Assembly (NCBI GenBank): GCA_947498705.1
Contig: CANMLW010000001.1
Span: 1,116,001 to 1,180,000 of the forward strand
Direction: 5' to 3'
DNA length: 64,000 nucleotides
Origin: an uncultured Aquimarina sp.
GTDB taxonomy: Bacteria > Bacteroidota > Bacteroidia > Flavobacteriales > Flavobacteriaceae
In this document: piece by piece, positions 1 through 8,605 of the stretch
Numbering within the stretch: the stretch's first letter is position 1
Layout: each line of letters begins with the position of its first letter
Notes under the pieces: model-generated
Told to the model about the DNA's origin: nothing
The model's database searches: none
The model's input: only the letters and a program-made list of their open reading frames with translations
Position numbers and translations under genes: made by a program

Positions 1-906
1 AAAGTGAAGTATATATATAGACAATGTTCGCTTTCCTATATTAGTTAGTATTTTGCTAGTAAGAAAATCTTTCAACAAAACAAAAACAGAAAAAAGAATT
101 AAAACATTTCCAAGCCTTATAAATAGAAAGTTATTATATGCCACCGACTTAAAAACAACCACACCTGTAACATTATGTAATAGCATTAATACTGGCGAAG
201 AGCAAAACATCAACAATACTCCAACAATACTTAGAGAGAGTATCGCATGCTTATAAAATTTAGGACCATTTTTATGTTTCAAAAACAGACCTGCCATAAA
301 ACCACCAAAACAAACGTAGCCAAACCAGGGAAACAATGTAAAAACAGAACCATTTTTAGAGGTAAAATAATTTGCTACTGTTTTGGGTAAAAACTCTAAA
401 TTCCAGATACTATAGACCGGTTCTAGTAAAAAAATAACCAGTCCCAAGCACAAAAGCGTTGTTAGAAAATAAGTTTTATTAATTTGATATACAATTAGGT
501 AAATCGATATCAACAGTAATAAAGAAGTGCCAATACAATGTAAAACATCTACATAAAAAAAAGAAGGATTTACAGTACCCTCAAAAATAGCAAAGAGACT
601 TAAACGTAAAAAGTATCCCCATAAAATAACTTTAACAGCTCTTTTTATACCTTTAAGAACTCTTGGGTTCTCTACCCCCTCCTCTTTATTTTTGAGTAAT
701 AAGTAACTAAAAACAAATCCTGTGATGGTAAAAAAAGTAGGCGCCGTAATTCCTCTAAAATACTCCCATATCACATATACCACATTGCTATTATCTCGAT
801 ACACATCAGCCAGTAATGCATGTACAAAATGACCTTGTAACATCATTATAATAGCAAATGCTCGTATTGCATCGAGAAAATGCAAGCGATCTTTAGGTTT
901 AGTCAT
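1..906 (-). CDS. Membrane acyltransferase-like protein (DUF1624/HGSNAT-like), 3' end outside the window
   Basis: The minus strand is open from an ATG at 906 to the left edge: 302 codons with no stop, so the C-terminus is missing. The N-terminus reads RLHFLDAIRAFAIIMMLQGH, the charged opening and first helix typical of the DUF1624/heparan-alpha-glucosaminide acetyltransferase-like and related multi-pass acyltransferases. Many hydrophobic segments follow, and an IGKRTLSIYILHF stretch at the cut edge matches the late conserved helix of these families. It is therefore probably an inner-membrane protein moving acyl groups onto a sugar or similar acceptor; the substrate cannot be told. DUF302 lies upstream on the same strand with a 221-bp gap, so co-transcription is uncertain. 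The family call is from motif recognition; an acyltransferase-3 or DUF418 protein is the main alternative. Confidence 0.7.
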   Translation of the reverse strand, partial: MTKPKDRLHFLDAIRAFAIIMMLQGHFVHALLADVYRDNSNVVYVIWEYFRGITAPTFFTITGFVFSYLLLKNKEEGVENPRVLKGIKRAVKVILWGYFLRLSLFAIFEGTVNPSFFYVDVLHCIGTSLLLLISIYLIVYQINKTYFLTTLLCLGLVIFLLEPVYSIWNLEFLPKTVANYFTSKNGSVFTLFPWFGYVCFGGFMAGLFLKHKNGPKFYKHAILSLSIVGVLLMFCSSPVLMLLHNVTGVVVFKSVAYNNFLFIRLGNVLILFSVFVLLKDFLTSKILTNIGKRTLSIYILHF

Positions 907-1127
907 TTAATTAGCTTTGGTTAGTCTAACTATCAATATTATAAAATTGTATTCCATATTGACAGTAAACGCAAAACTAAGCAATTCATTTTGGTTTTAT
1001 ACTGGTTTTTAGATATTTATACTACTTTTAATCTTTATTAATAAATCTCTAGTACAAAAACTCTTACATATACAAATCTTTCATTTTTTTACTCCTAAAG
1101 GAGAAAAATAGTTATTAAAAGAGTAAA

Positions 1128-1541
1128 TTAATTTCCTGCAATAACCTTATTTGAAATAGCTCCCAAAGCGTTATTGATAGTTGTAAAAATATCTTCTTGA
1201 TTACTAATATTATGACGAGACTTCAAAAACTCGGGATTATTATATGAGACTTTGACTTCTCCGTGATCATCTTCCCAAATCAATATTTTTTGTGGCAGAT
1301 CTAAACCTATCAATTGAGTTTTTTGCATTAACGGTGTTCCTAATTGAGGGTTACCAAAAAGAATTAGACGTGTTGGATTTAATTGCAAGCCTACAGAGGA
1401 TGCATTTGCCTGGTGATCTAATTGAGCAACTATTTTCAAATTTGGGTTATTAGTAATGATATCTACCAGTGTATTATAAGACTCTTCAAAGTTTTTAGAG
1501 CTTGTTTTCGTAATAATATCTTGCTCTTTTATTGCTGTCAT
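1128..1541 (-). CDS. DUF302 domain protein
   Basis: The 137-residue protein has no signal peptide or membrane segment. Residues ~13-125 follow the DUF302 pattern: a Phe/Thr-rich first helix, a beta strand carrying LILFGNPQLGTPLM, then IGLDLPQKILIWEDDHGEV and a final Y..PEFLKSRH. The family is small, mostly soluble, and of unsettled biochemical function. The ATG at 1541 is the only start that keeps the whole domain. It stands alone between the outer-membrane barrel gene (start of intergenic at 1542) and the left-edge membrane protein, all on the same strand. I see no clear promoter in the 104 bp upstream. Family assignment is fairly secure; function is unknown. Confidence 0.8.
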   Translation of the reverse strand: MTAIKEQDIITKTSSKNFEESYNTLVDIITNNPNLKIVAQLDHQANASSVGLQLNPTRLILFGNPQLGTPLMQKTQLIGLDLPQKILIWEDDHGEVKVSYNNPEFLKSRHNISNQEDIFTTINNALGAISNKVIAGN

Positions 1542-1645
1542 TTTATGTATTTTGCAGTTTATATACTAATCTTAGACGAAAGCTATAATCAATGATTACA
1601 AATATTAAATTACAATTATGACACATAGTCTTTTCTGCTGGTTTA

Positions 1646-4390
1646 TCACAAATTATAAGTAATGCTAAGCACCCAATACCTTGGTTGTACCCTATAACTG
1701 GAAGTACTCGTAAATAACTCATTAAAACTATCCCGGTTTATACTATTTGTCTGTAAAAGGTTGGTACCAGAAAGTTTATATGCCCATTTGCTATCAGGTT
1801 TTTGATAAAATATCGATGCATTCCAAAAACTATATGTATTGATTACCTGCCCTTCATTTCTATAATCATTATGAGTAAAAGAAGACTTTAACAAAAACCC
1901 CTTGGCAAACGACCAATTTAACCTAGCGAAAGGGCGATTGGTATAAAAAGTAGTTCGCGATTCGTTATTATCATACTCATTAATTCTAAGACCATAACCC
2001 AAAACAAAATTAGGTCCTTTTTTAAAGTTTGTTGACCATTTCGTTTCATAGTTTTGAGTTAAGCTTATACTCTCACTAGGTAGTTCATTAACAATATTAT
2101 GATACTTAGACCAGCTAAAATCGGAAGATACTCTTCCTTTTATCTTTCCAAAACTACGTTCGAAACTACCATCTGCTCTAAAAACATGATCGGTTAATCC
2201 AGAATTAACAGGTGTACTTACTTGATTAATACCAGTTATATTACTCGTACTTTTTATGGGGTTACGACTAATAGAGTACCTAACACCAGCATAAACATTT
2301 GTATAATTAAACATGTTGAAACTTGTATAGTTCAATGAATAATTATCGTATAAGGAGCTTTCTAAGTTGCGATTTCCCTGAAATAAGAAATTATAATTAC
2401 TAAACACATACCCTTTTGCCAAATTACTTATACCAGCATAATTGGCAGTCATCAAATAATCAAATCGTAAGCTTTCATTTTTTTTAAATTGTGCAATCAC
2501 CAAGATGTCTGGTAGAACTCTCCATTCATTTTGTTGAACCGTAGTTCCTAATTGTTGATCTTTAAGCCTATAATTATGTAAACTAACACCAGGGTTGATG
2601 GTAAAAATACCTTTGATGAATTTGTAGTGAACCGCGCCATAAGTGTCCACAAATTTATACTTGACCTTGTTCTTAAACTTATCCTGGTCAAAACTGTTTT
2701 TATTTCCACTATTCAAGATCTGAAAAATACTTGAATCAAAATTCTTATTACTATAACTGGATCCAAAAGTAAACCTAAGATTACTTTTTTTGTTAAGTAT
2801 TCGGTAATAATCTATTGTTGCATCTAACGAATTGGTTCGTATTCTCCTATCTTGATTTATATTGTATGTACCTGACTCCTGTAATGGTTCAAAATCATCT
2901 TCATTAGGATCCAGAGGGTTATTAATTTGCGTAAAAATGCCTCTAAAAGGTATTTGATCCCGAATAGCATTATAAAATGGATCTCTATTTTGAAAAAAAT
3001 GTTGTGCATTTAATGAAAACACATTTTTACTACCTAGTGTATAATAACCATTTATACTTTGTTGAATAGAACCTTGTGTATTATTAAGCATTTCAGAAAT
3101 GTTTTCGGAAACCTCTCCTCTGGAAGATGAAAAAATGCTCTCTTCTTCTTGCTTGGCTAGTTTACCTAAAATATCATAATCTAACCTAAAATTACCATTA
3201 GGTTTATAAATCGCACTTAATTTTAGCAACCCTAAATTATTCTGTTTTTCGTTGATATCAGAAGTTTCTTCTACAGTATTATCATTAGGGTCATCTGTAG
3301 TATCGATATAAACATTACGAGTTGTCGTCATCATATTGGTTTTGGTACCACTAAAAATCCCATACCCGCTTATATCCAATTTCTTACTGGGTGAATAATT
3401 AAAATTTGTAGCTCCAAATTTGGTATTAATTTCATTTGCTCTGTTATTTGGCAATAAAGCGAACCCTAAATCATCAGAAGATAGAGATAATGAATTTCCT
3501 CCTGCTCTTAAATTTCGAAAGCCTCCGGTAAACTTAAAATAATCCATAAAGGTAAACGGTAGTTCTCCAATATCATTAAAATCGGTTAATAGATTTAAGC
3601 TGTACTTTGGACTGTAATAAAACAGCTTTGGTTTTATCAGATAACGTTCTGTTGTAGCTACTCCAGCACCTGCTGTTACATCACCAAACCAAAAATTCTT
3701 TTTACCTTCTTTAAGTTTAACATTGATTGCTATCTGATCCTGAGAATTACTAAGCCCTCTCAGTTGACTTACTTCTTCATGATTTTTTAATACCTCTACC
3801 TTGTCCAAAGCATCTGCAGGAATATTTTTTGTCGCCAATTTAGAATTCCCATCAAAAAAGTCTTTCCCTTCGACCATAACTTTAGAAACTGCTTTTCCAT
3901 CAACTTCTATTTCTCCGGCTTCATTAACTTCTACACCCGGTAATTTTTTGAGAACATCCCCTAGTTTTTTTTCAGACCCATCTGTAAACGAATCTGTATT
4001 ATAAACTAATGTATCACCTTTTACTACTACCGGCATCTCATAAACTATCTCTACTTCATCTAGCTTATTCTGATCCTCAACCATCTTGAAATCGGCCTCT
4101 ACATCTTGATCAGTAATTTCTACTGTCCTATCCTCTGTTACGAGGCCAATAAAACTCACTTTTAACAGGTAAGTTTCATTAGCAGGTACTGAAACCTTAT
4201 ATTTCCCTAAATCATTCGTTATGCCGTAAGATACCATTGTGTTATCTTTTTTTTTGTATGCAATCACATTGGCCATCCCTAATGGGTTCCCTATAGAATC
4301 CTTTACAAAACCACTAATCTGTACTTTTTGGGCAATACTCCCCCAGGACACTACGAAAAGTAGCACCAAAACAACTATTTCCTTCTTCAT
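1646..4390 (-). CDS. TonB-receptor-like outer-membrane beta-barrel protein with carboxypeptidase-regulatory N-domain
   Basis: Residues 1-20 form a signal peptide ending at IAQ. Residues ~22-110 are a CarboxypepD_reg-like beta domain. Residues ~125-235 resemble a TonB plug (LGDVLKKLPGVEV, then an IPADALDKVEVLKNH stretch). The remaining ~670 residues are alternating aromatic/polar strands typical of the OMP_b-brl_3 family, ending in a strand finishing WVLSITYNL. There is no obvious TonB box. The gene starts 20 bp after the GLPGLI gene, so the two are almost surely one operon; this pairing is common in Flavobacteriia. It probably forms an outer-membrane channel or export partner; the substrate is unknown. 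The operon diverges from a histidine kinase/response regulator pair that may control it. Confidence 0.85.
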   Translation of the reverse strand: MKKEIVVLVLLFVVSWGSIAQKVQISGFVKDSIGNPLGMANVIAYKKKDNTMVSYGITNDLGKYKVSVPANETYLLKVSFIGLVTEDRTVEITDQDVEADFKMVEDQNKLDEVEIVYEMPVVVKGDTLVYNTDSFTDGSEKKLGDVLKKLPGVEVNEAGEIEVDGKAVSKVMVEGKDFFDGNSKLATKNIPADALDKVEVLKNHEEVSQLRGLSNSQDQIAINVKLKEGKKNFWFGDVTAGAGVATTERYLIKPKLFYYSPKYSLNLLTDFNDIGELPFTFMDYFKFTGGFRNLRAGGNSLSLSSDDLGFALLPNNRANEINTKFGATNFNYSPSKKLDISGYGIFSGTKTNMMTTTRNVYIDTTDDPNDNTVEETSDINEKQNNLGLLKLSAIYKPNGNFRLDYDILGKLAKQEEESIFSSSRGEVSENISEMLNNTQGSIQQSINGYYTLGSKNVFSLNAQHFFQNRDPFYNAIRDQIPFRGIFTQINNPLDPNEDDFEPLQESGTYNINQDRRIRTNSLDATIDYYRILNKKSNLRFTFGSSYSNKNFDSSIFQILNSGNKNSFDQDKFKNKVKYKFVDTYGAVHYKFIKGIFTINPGVSLHNYRLKDQQLGTTVQQNEWRVLPDILVIAQFKKNESLRFDYLMTANYAGISNLAKGYVFSNYNFLFQGNRNLESSLYDNYSLNYTSFNMFNYTNVYAGVRYSISRNPIKSTSNITGINQVSTPVNSGLTDHVFRADGSFERSFGKIKGRVSSDFSWSKYHNIVNELPSESISLTQNYETKWSTNFKKGPNFVLGYGLRINEYDNNESRTTFYTNRPFARLNWSFAKGFLLKSSFTHNDYRNEGQVINTYSFWNASIFYQKPDSKWAYKLSGTNLLQTNSINRDSFNELFTSTSSYRVQPRYWVLSITYNL

Positions 4391-4410
4391 ACTTAATTTT
4401 TATGTCTTAC

Positions 4411-5232
4411 CTATCCACCTATCTTAAACTCTATACTATTTCCATCACCATGTGGCATTGTATCTTCCATTTCTTTTTGTTTTTTCACTAGAATGGCATT
4501 AAATTTTTCTTCGGTAACGATTTTTCCTTTTTTTGGTTCCTTAATATCGATTGCTTTCTTTGGGTTTAAAACAATTTTTGTACATAGAATAGTCTCTTCT
4601 CCATCATTAGCTTCTAATATCAAGCCAGGGAGCCCCCAATACCTACTTGGGCCATTTGAAACCGGAATCTCTGGAGTATACCAAACGGTTAACGTTTGCA
4701 CTACCTCTTTTGGCTCTCTATTTGTATTATCATCGCTTACGGTATTATTGTATTTGTTTACTGTAAGGGTGGCAGTAGCTTTATAGCATGTATAATTTCC
4801 TATTTTTTTGGTTTCTTGTGCTAGTTTCCACTTTCGATCTTTCAATAAACTCTTTACCAAAAAAGTTTTACCAAACATATCGCGTTGATTAGTATATCTT
4901 TTTTCTTTTGTATTCTTGTAAAGAATATCTGAGGATGATGCTCCTACAATCACCAATTCGACTCCGGGTATTGATGTTTGTGGAGCATCAAGGTTTATTT
5001 CTTCTTTATAGATGGATGAAATCGAATTAAATTGAAGTGTATATTCTTTCTGAAATTTTTTTGCTAACATCTCTTTGATTTGTTTTTGCATTTCAGAATC
5101 CACCTTAGAATCTTCCATACTAAAATCAACCATACGCTTAGTTTGATAGGTTGCAACTCCTTGAAAATCCTGAGCTATCATGGCATTATACATAAATAGC
5201 AATACTAGTATCATAATTCGTATCATGGTCAT
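4411..5232 (-). CDS. GLPGLI family protein
   Basis: The signature stretch SRYWGLPGLILEAN lies around residue 200 of 273 and names the family (TIGR01200-type). Residues 1-21 make a signal peptide ending in MIAQ, so the protein is exported, probably to the periplasm or outer-membrane inner face. GLPGLI proteins are Bacteroidota-specific, usually ~250-300 residues, and often sit with TonB-like barrels; their biochemical role is not established. The ATG at 5232 is chosen because it gives the full hydrophobic leader. A second ATG two codons later is also possible. It is the first gene of a two-gene operon with the barrel gene and is divergent from the sensor kinase, sharing a 141-bp regulatory region that contains three GTTAAC repeats. 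Confidence 0.9.
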   Translation of the reverse strand: MTMIRIMILVLLFMYNAMIAQDFQGVATYQTKRMVDFSMEDSKVDSEMQKQIKEMLAKKFQKEYTLQFNSISSIYKEEINLDAPQTSIPGVELVIVGASSSDILYKNTKEKRYTNQRDMFGKTFLVKSLLKDRKWKLAQETKKIGNYTCYKATATLTVNKYNNTVSDDNTNREPKEVVQTLTVWYTPEIPVSNGPSRYWGLPGLILEANDGEETILCTKIVLNPKKAIDIKEPKKGKIVTEEKFNAILVKKQKEMEDTMPHGDGNSIEFKIGG

Positions 5233-5307
5233 TATTTTTTTAAGTTATACTTATACAATTTTGATATATTGATGTTGCAAATATGAAAACCTAATGCTAA
5301 GCAAAGC

Positions 5308-5333
5308 GTTAACCAGTGTTAACGAGTGTTAAC
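5308..5333. promoter_or_regulatory. Triple GTTAAC direct repeats, 10-bp period (likely response-regulator site)
   Basis: GTTAAC occurs at 5308-5313, 5318-5323 and 5328-5333, exactly 10 bp apart, and the last two share the longer unit GTGTTAAC. Tandem direct repeats with about one helical turn spacing are typical of OmpR/PhoB-family dimers. The array ends 8 bp upstream of the proposed -33 TTG of the kinase gene and lies in the divergent region shared with the GLPGLI operon. Binding by the adjacent regulator is inferred. Confidence 0.6.
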
Positions 5334-5341
5334 CGACTCGT

Positions 5342-5369
5342 TTGTTATCAATTAAGTATAGTACCTTTG
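5342..5369 (+). promoter_or_regulatory. Promoter of the histidine kinase/response regulator operon
   Basis: TTG at 5342-5344 and TACCTTTG at 5362-5369 with a 17-bp spacer match the Bacteroidota consensus TTG-N17-23-TAnnTTTG. Transcription would start about 5-8 bp further on, at or next to the ATG at 5374, implying a leaderless or nearly leaderless message. Confidence 0.6.
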
Positions 5370-5373
5370 ATAC

Positions 5374-6879
5374 ATGCAACAGAAAAGCTATAGAACACTA
5401 TTATACTTTATAACCATGGTAATCCTGGTTACACTTGCTATACAGGTATATTGGAACTTTAAAAATTATCAATCTTCAAAACAACAACTCATTAATGAGG
5501 TACAGATCAGTCTTGATAATGCTGTGAATCAATACTATGAAGAATTAGCCAAGGACGAAACTGTTAATTTTATATCAGAAGGAAGTTATTTTAAACACAC
5601 ATCAGGCTCCAAAAACTTTAATCATATCTTAGATTCGATAAAATCTTACTTCGAAAAGGCAATACACAACGACTCAAACAAAACACATCAAGCAACTTTT
5701 ATTAGAAGAAAAATTGTTGATTCTCTTGAACAATTTTTAAATACCATAAACTCTAATGATTCTGCGAAAAGTTTTATCAATATAATGGAGTGTAGCGATA
5801 TTATTATTGAAGATATAACTCCTATAGAATCCTTAACCTCCAAAATTGTAATTTCAATTGGTCAGGATAAATTAGAAGAAAGTAAAATTGATAGTTTACT
5901 AAAGATCGAATTATCAAGAAAAAACATCACCGTTGATTATGAATTGTCTTACAAAGAGGAAGGTGCTCCATTGGATACAATTAAAAAAGAATCGCCCAAA
6001 CTTGCAAAGCACCAAAAGCGACTGTTTACCAAATCGAAATCTATTTATTTACCTCCGAATAGTTTTATAGAGCTTTACTTTAGTAATACTACTCTCACTA
6101 TTTTAAAGAAAAACCTCTTTGGAATCTTACTATCTTTCTTATTAGTAATCTCTGTAATAGGGTGTTTGTTATATCTTCTTAAAATAATTAATCACCAAAA
6201 ACAATTAGCCGAGTTAAAAAATGACCTGATAAGTAATATTACTCATGAGTTTAAAACTCCTATAGCGACTATTAGCGCTGCTATAGAAGGTATACAAAGC
6301 TTTAATCGGGAAAATAATCAGGAGAAAACAAAAAAATATGCTGCTATCTCTTCTGATCAATTAGGAAAATTAAATACTATGGTAGAAAAGATTCTAGAAA
6401 CAGCTACTCTGGATAATGATAAACTACAGCTAAATTTTGAAGAAGTAAATCTGGTAGAATTGGTTGATATGATTGTAAAAAAGCATGTGGCAAATTCTCC
6501 TGAAAAGAACATTACAAACCTCAGTTCTCATGAAAACATCTGGAAAAAAGCAGATGTGTTTCATCTGGAAAATGCCATTAATAACATTGTTGATAATGCC
6601 ATTAAATACGGTGGAGAAACAATAAGTATTACTACAAACAATACAGATTCCAATATAACCATCGAGATTAAAGACACAGGAACCTCTTTAAGCAAAATAC
6701 ATAGAGAAAAAATATTCGAGAAGTTTTATCGTGTCCCCAAAGGGAATACACATGACATAAAAGGTTTTGGCATTGGGTTATTTTACGCCAAAACTATTAT
6801 CGAAAAACACAATGGAACTATACAGTTACTACTAGATCAAGGGGTTACTAATTTCAAAATCGTACTACCTAATGGTTAA
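5374..6879 (+). CDS. Sensor histidine kinase (RprX-like, HisKA/HATPase)
   Basis: Two membrane helices (~8-28 and ~246-268) enclose a ~215-residue extracytoplasmic sensor region with no recognised domain. The cytoplasmic part has an H-box DLISNITHEFKTPIATIS with the phospho-acceptor His at residue 291, an N-box LENAINNIVDNAIKYGG, and G-boxes DTGTSLSKIHREKIFEKFYR and GFGIGLFYAK. The layout is that of class I two-component kinases common in Bacteroidota (RprX type). The 3' end overlaps the response regulator by 8 bp, so they are co-translated partners. The ATG at 5374 keeps the first helix intact, but sits only 4 bp after the -7 element. The ligand is unknown; divergent GLPGLI and barrel genes suggest an envelope signal. 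Confidence 0.93.
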   Translation: MQQKSYRTLLYFITMVILVTLAIQVYWNFKNYQSSKQQLINEVQISLDNAVNQYYEELAKDETVNFISEGSYFKHTSGSKNFNHILDSIKSYFEKAIHNDSNKTHQATFIRRKIVDSLEQFLNTINSNDSAKSFINIMECSDIIIEDITPIESLTSKIVISIGQDKLEESKIDSLLKIELSRKNITVDYELSYKEEGAPLDTIKKESPKLAKHQKRLFTKSKSIYLPPNSFIELYFSNTTLTILKKNLFGILLSFLLVISVIGCLLYLLKIINHQKQLAELKNDLISNITHEFKTPIATISAAIEGIQSFNRENNQEKTKKYAAISSDQLGKLNTMVEKILETATLDNDKLQLNFEEVNLVELVDMIVKKHVANSPEKNITNLSSHENIWKKADVFHLENAINNIVDNAIKYGGETISITTNNTDSNITIEIKDTGTSLSKIHREKIFEKFYRVPKGNTHDIKGFGIGLFYAKTIIEKHNGTIQLLLDQGVTNFKIVLPNG

Positions 6880-7552
6880 AAATATAGAAATACTACTTGC
6901 AGAAGATGAACCTTCATTAGGGCAAATTATTAAAGAAAGCTTAGAAACAAGAAACTTCATAGTTCATCTTGCAACTAATGGTAGCGAAGCCTATACACTT
7001 TACAAAAAAAAAGAACCACAACTATTAGTTTTGGATGTTATGATGCCCCAAAAAGACGGATTTACACTAGCTAAAGAAATTAGAGAAGAAAATGAAACTA
7101 TCCCTATTATTTTTTTAACTGCAAAATCACAAACACAAGATGTAGTCGAAGGGTTTACCTTAGGAGGAAATGATTACCTTAAGAAGCCTTTTAGCATGGA
7201 AGAGTTAATTGTACGTATTAACAATTTGTTACATCATACCCGAATTCAAAAAAAGGCAGAGATTATTACCATAAGTGAATATACTTTTGATTTCCCTAAA
7301 CAGGTTCTCATTTACAAAGAAGAGCAACAGCAACTTACACATCGAGAAGCCCACCTCCTTTTTCACCTTGTAAAAAACAAAAACCAGGTTCTTGATCGCT
7401 CTATGATTTTGAAAAAACTGTGGGGAGACGATGATTTTTTTAGCGGTAGAAGTATGGATGTTTTTATTACTAAGCTTAGAAAAAAACTAAAACAAGACGA
7501 TTCTATACAAATCATAAATGTAAGAGGGTATGGATACAAATTGGTTTGCTAA
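6872..7552 (+). CDS. OmpR-family response regulator (RprY-like)
   Basis: The 226-residue protein has a receiver domain (1-~120) with the acidic pocket EDE near residue 12, phospho-acceptor Asp55 in LLVLDVMMPQKDG, the Thr in IIFLTAK, and Lys105 before Pro. Residues ~130-226 form a winged-helix DNA-binding domain ending in INVRGYGYKLV, the usual OmpR/PhoB C-terminus. It overlaps the sensor kinase gene by 8 bp and is surely its partner. Such regulators bind direct repeats spaced by one helical turn, which makes the GTTAAC array at 5308-5333 a natural candidate site controlling both this operon and the divergent GLPGLI/barrel operon. Confidence 0.94.
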   Translation: MVKNIEILLAEDEPSLGQIIKESLETRNFIVHLATNGSEAYTLYKKKEPQLLVLDVMMPQKDGFTLAKEIREENETIPIIFLTAKSQTQDVVEGFTLGGNDYLKKPFSMEELIVRINNLLHHTRIQKKAEIITISEYTFDFPKQVLIYKEEQQQLTHREAHLLFHLVKNKNQVLDRSMILKKLWGDDDFFSGRSMDVFITKLRKKLKQDDSIQIINVRGYGYKLVC

Positions 7553-7628
7553 GCCATTATAAGTAGTTGCTTACAATAGCCTAACAAACCTCAGCCTATT
7601 TTTTTAGATTCTTCGTATCATTTTATTA

Positions 7629-8603
7629 TTAATAGGTACACCCACACTTACTTTTTCTACATCCAAAATCTAATCCTAATGTAATTAGATGTGACCCTGC
7701 CAGGGTAGTTGCTTCATATATTTCATTAATGTTTGCCTGATATCCATAAGCTACATAAAAATTATGTTTCTTAACTCCTATCATAGGAGAAATTGATAAG
7801 GGTTTAAAATCTTGATCAATCAACGTTCGTACACTAACCCCTGCCCAATAGTAATCTTCTCTCTTTGTTTTTCTAATTTTTAAATTAAAATCTGCAGTAC
7901 TTCTCCCGTCGCTTACAAAATTCTGGTAAAGTGTAGAAGGTTCTATTTCTATAGAACTATTTCTACTGTAAAATGTATAGCCAGAATACACATAATAGTT
8001 CTGTATAGAGGTTGGTTCAGAAATATTGGCTTCATCAAGATTCTTTTCTAACAAATTCACTGCATTTACATTCAGAAAAAAACCTCTAAGCCTATATAGT
8101 ACACCAATATCAAAATTAGAATTGGTAATTTTAATATTTTCCAGACCTGGATTAATTGGGTTTGCCATATTACCATTATTAAATCCAGATGAATTAATAG
8201 TAAATTGGGTATATCGATAACTAAGCCCAAAGGACAAGTATTGTTTTTCTCCGCTTAGCGTTAAATGATGTGCAAAAGACACTTGAGCACCTTTTTGAGA
8301 AGTCTCTCCATTTTTATCATTAAAAAGGACAGCTCCTATTCCTGAGCGATCTGATATCCTACCATCTATAGAGATGGATTGTGTGCCTGGAGATTCGGGA
8401 ATATTTACCCATTGCTCAAAACCGGAAGCTCTGATTTGCCAACAATTTCCAATCCCTGCGTATGCATTAGATAACAAATAAGGATTATCTGCCAAATATT
8501 GATTTTGGATCGGTGCAAAAAACTCTTGACCATAGCCTATATTGCTAATTACAGCACAAAAAACTATAGTAAACCATACGATAAATCTAGTATAATTTCT
8601 CAT
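7629..8603 (-). CDS. PorP/SprF family type IX secretion membrane protein
   Basis: The 324-residue protein has a signal peptide (cleavage near YGQE) and the hallmark opening FFAPIQNQYLADNPYLLSNAYAG, followed by a beta-rich region typical of PorP/SprF outer-membrane barrels. The C-terminus ends in an unusual Cys-rich CRKSKCGCTY tail. In Flavobacterium, SprF is needed to place the SprB adhesin on the cell surface, and sprF-like genes are usually immediately downstream of a giant adhesin gene. That is the case here, with 2 bp separating the stop of the adhesin from this ATG. It therefore probably helps secrete or anchor that specific cargo through the T9SS. Confidence 0.9.
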   Translation of the reverse strand: MRNYTRFIVWFTIVFCAVISNIGYGQEFFAPIQNQYLADNPYLLSNAYAGIGNCWQIRASGFEQWVNIPESPGTQSISIDGRISDRSGIGAVLFNDKNGETSQKGAQVSFAHHLTLSGEKQYLSFGLSYRYTQFTINSSGFNNGNMANPINPGLENIKITNSNFDIGVLYRLRGFFLNVNAVNLLEKNLDEANISEPTSIQNYYVYSGYTFYSRNSSIEIEPSTLYQNFVSDGRSTADFNLKIRKTKREDYYWAGVSVRTLIDQDFKPLSISPMIGVKKHNFYVAYGYQANINEIYEATTLAGSHLITLGLDFGCRKSKCGCTY

Positions 8604-8605
8604 GT

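Noticed and set aside
53..256. 67-codon plus-strand frame at the left edge
   Set aside because: Lies antisense to a clear membrane-protein gene that runs off the edge; low-complexity Lys/Thr/Asn composition.
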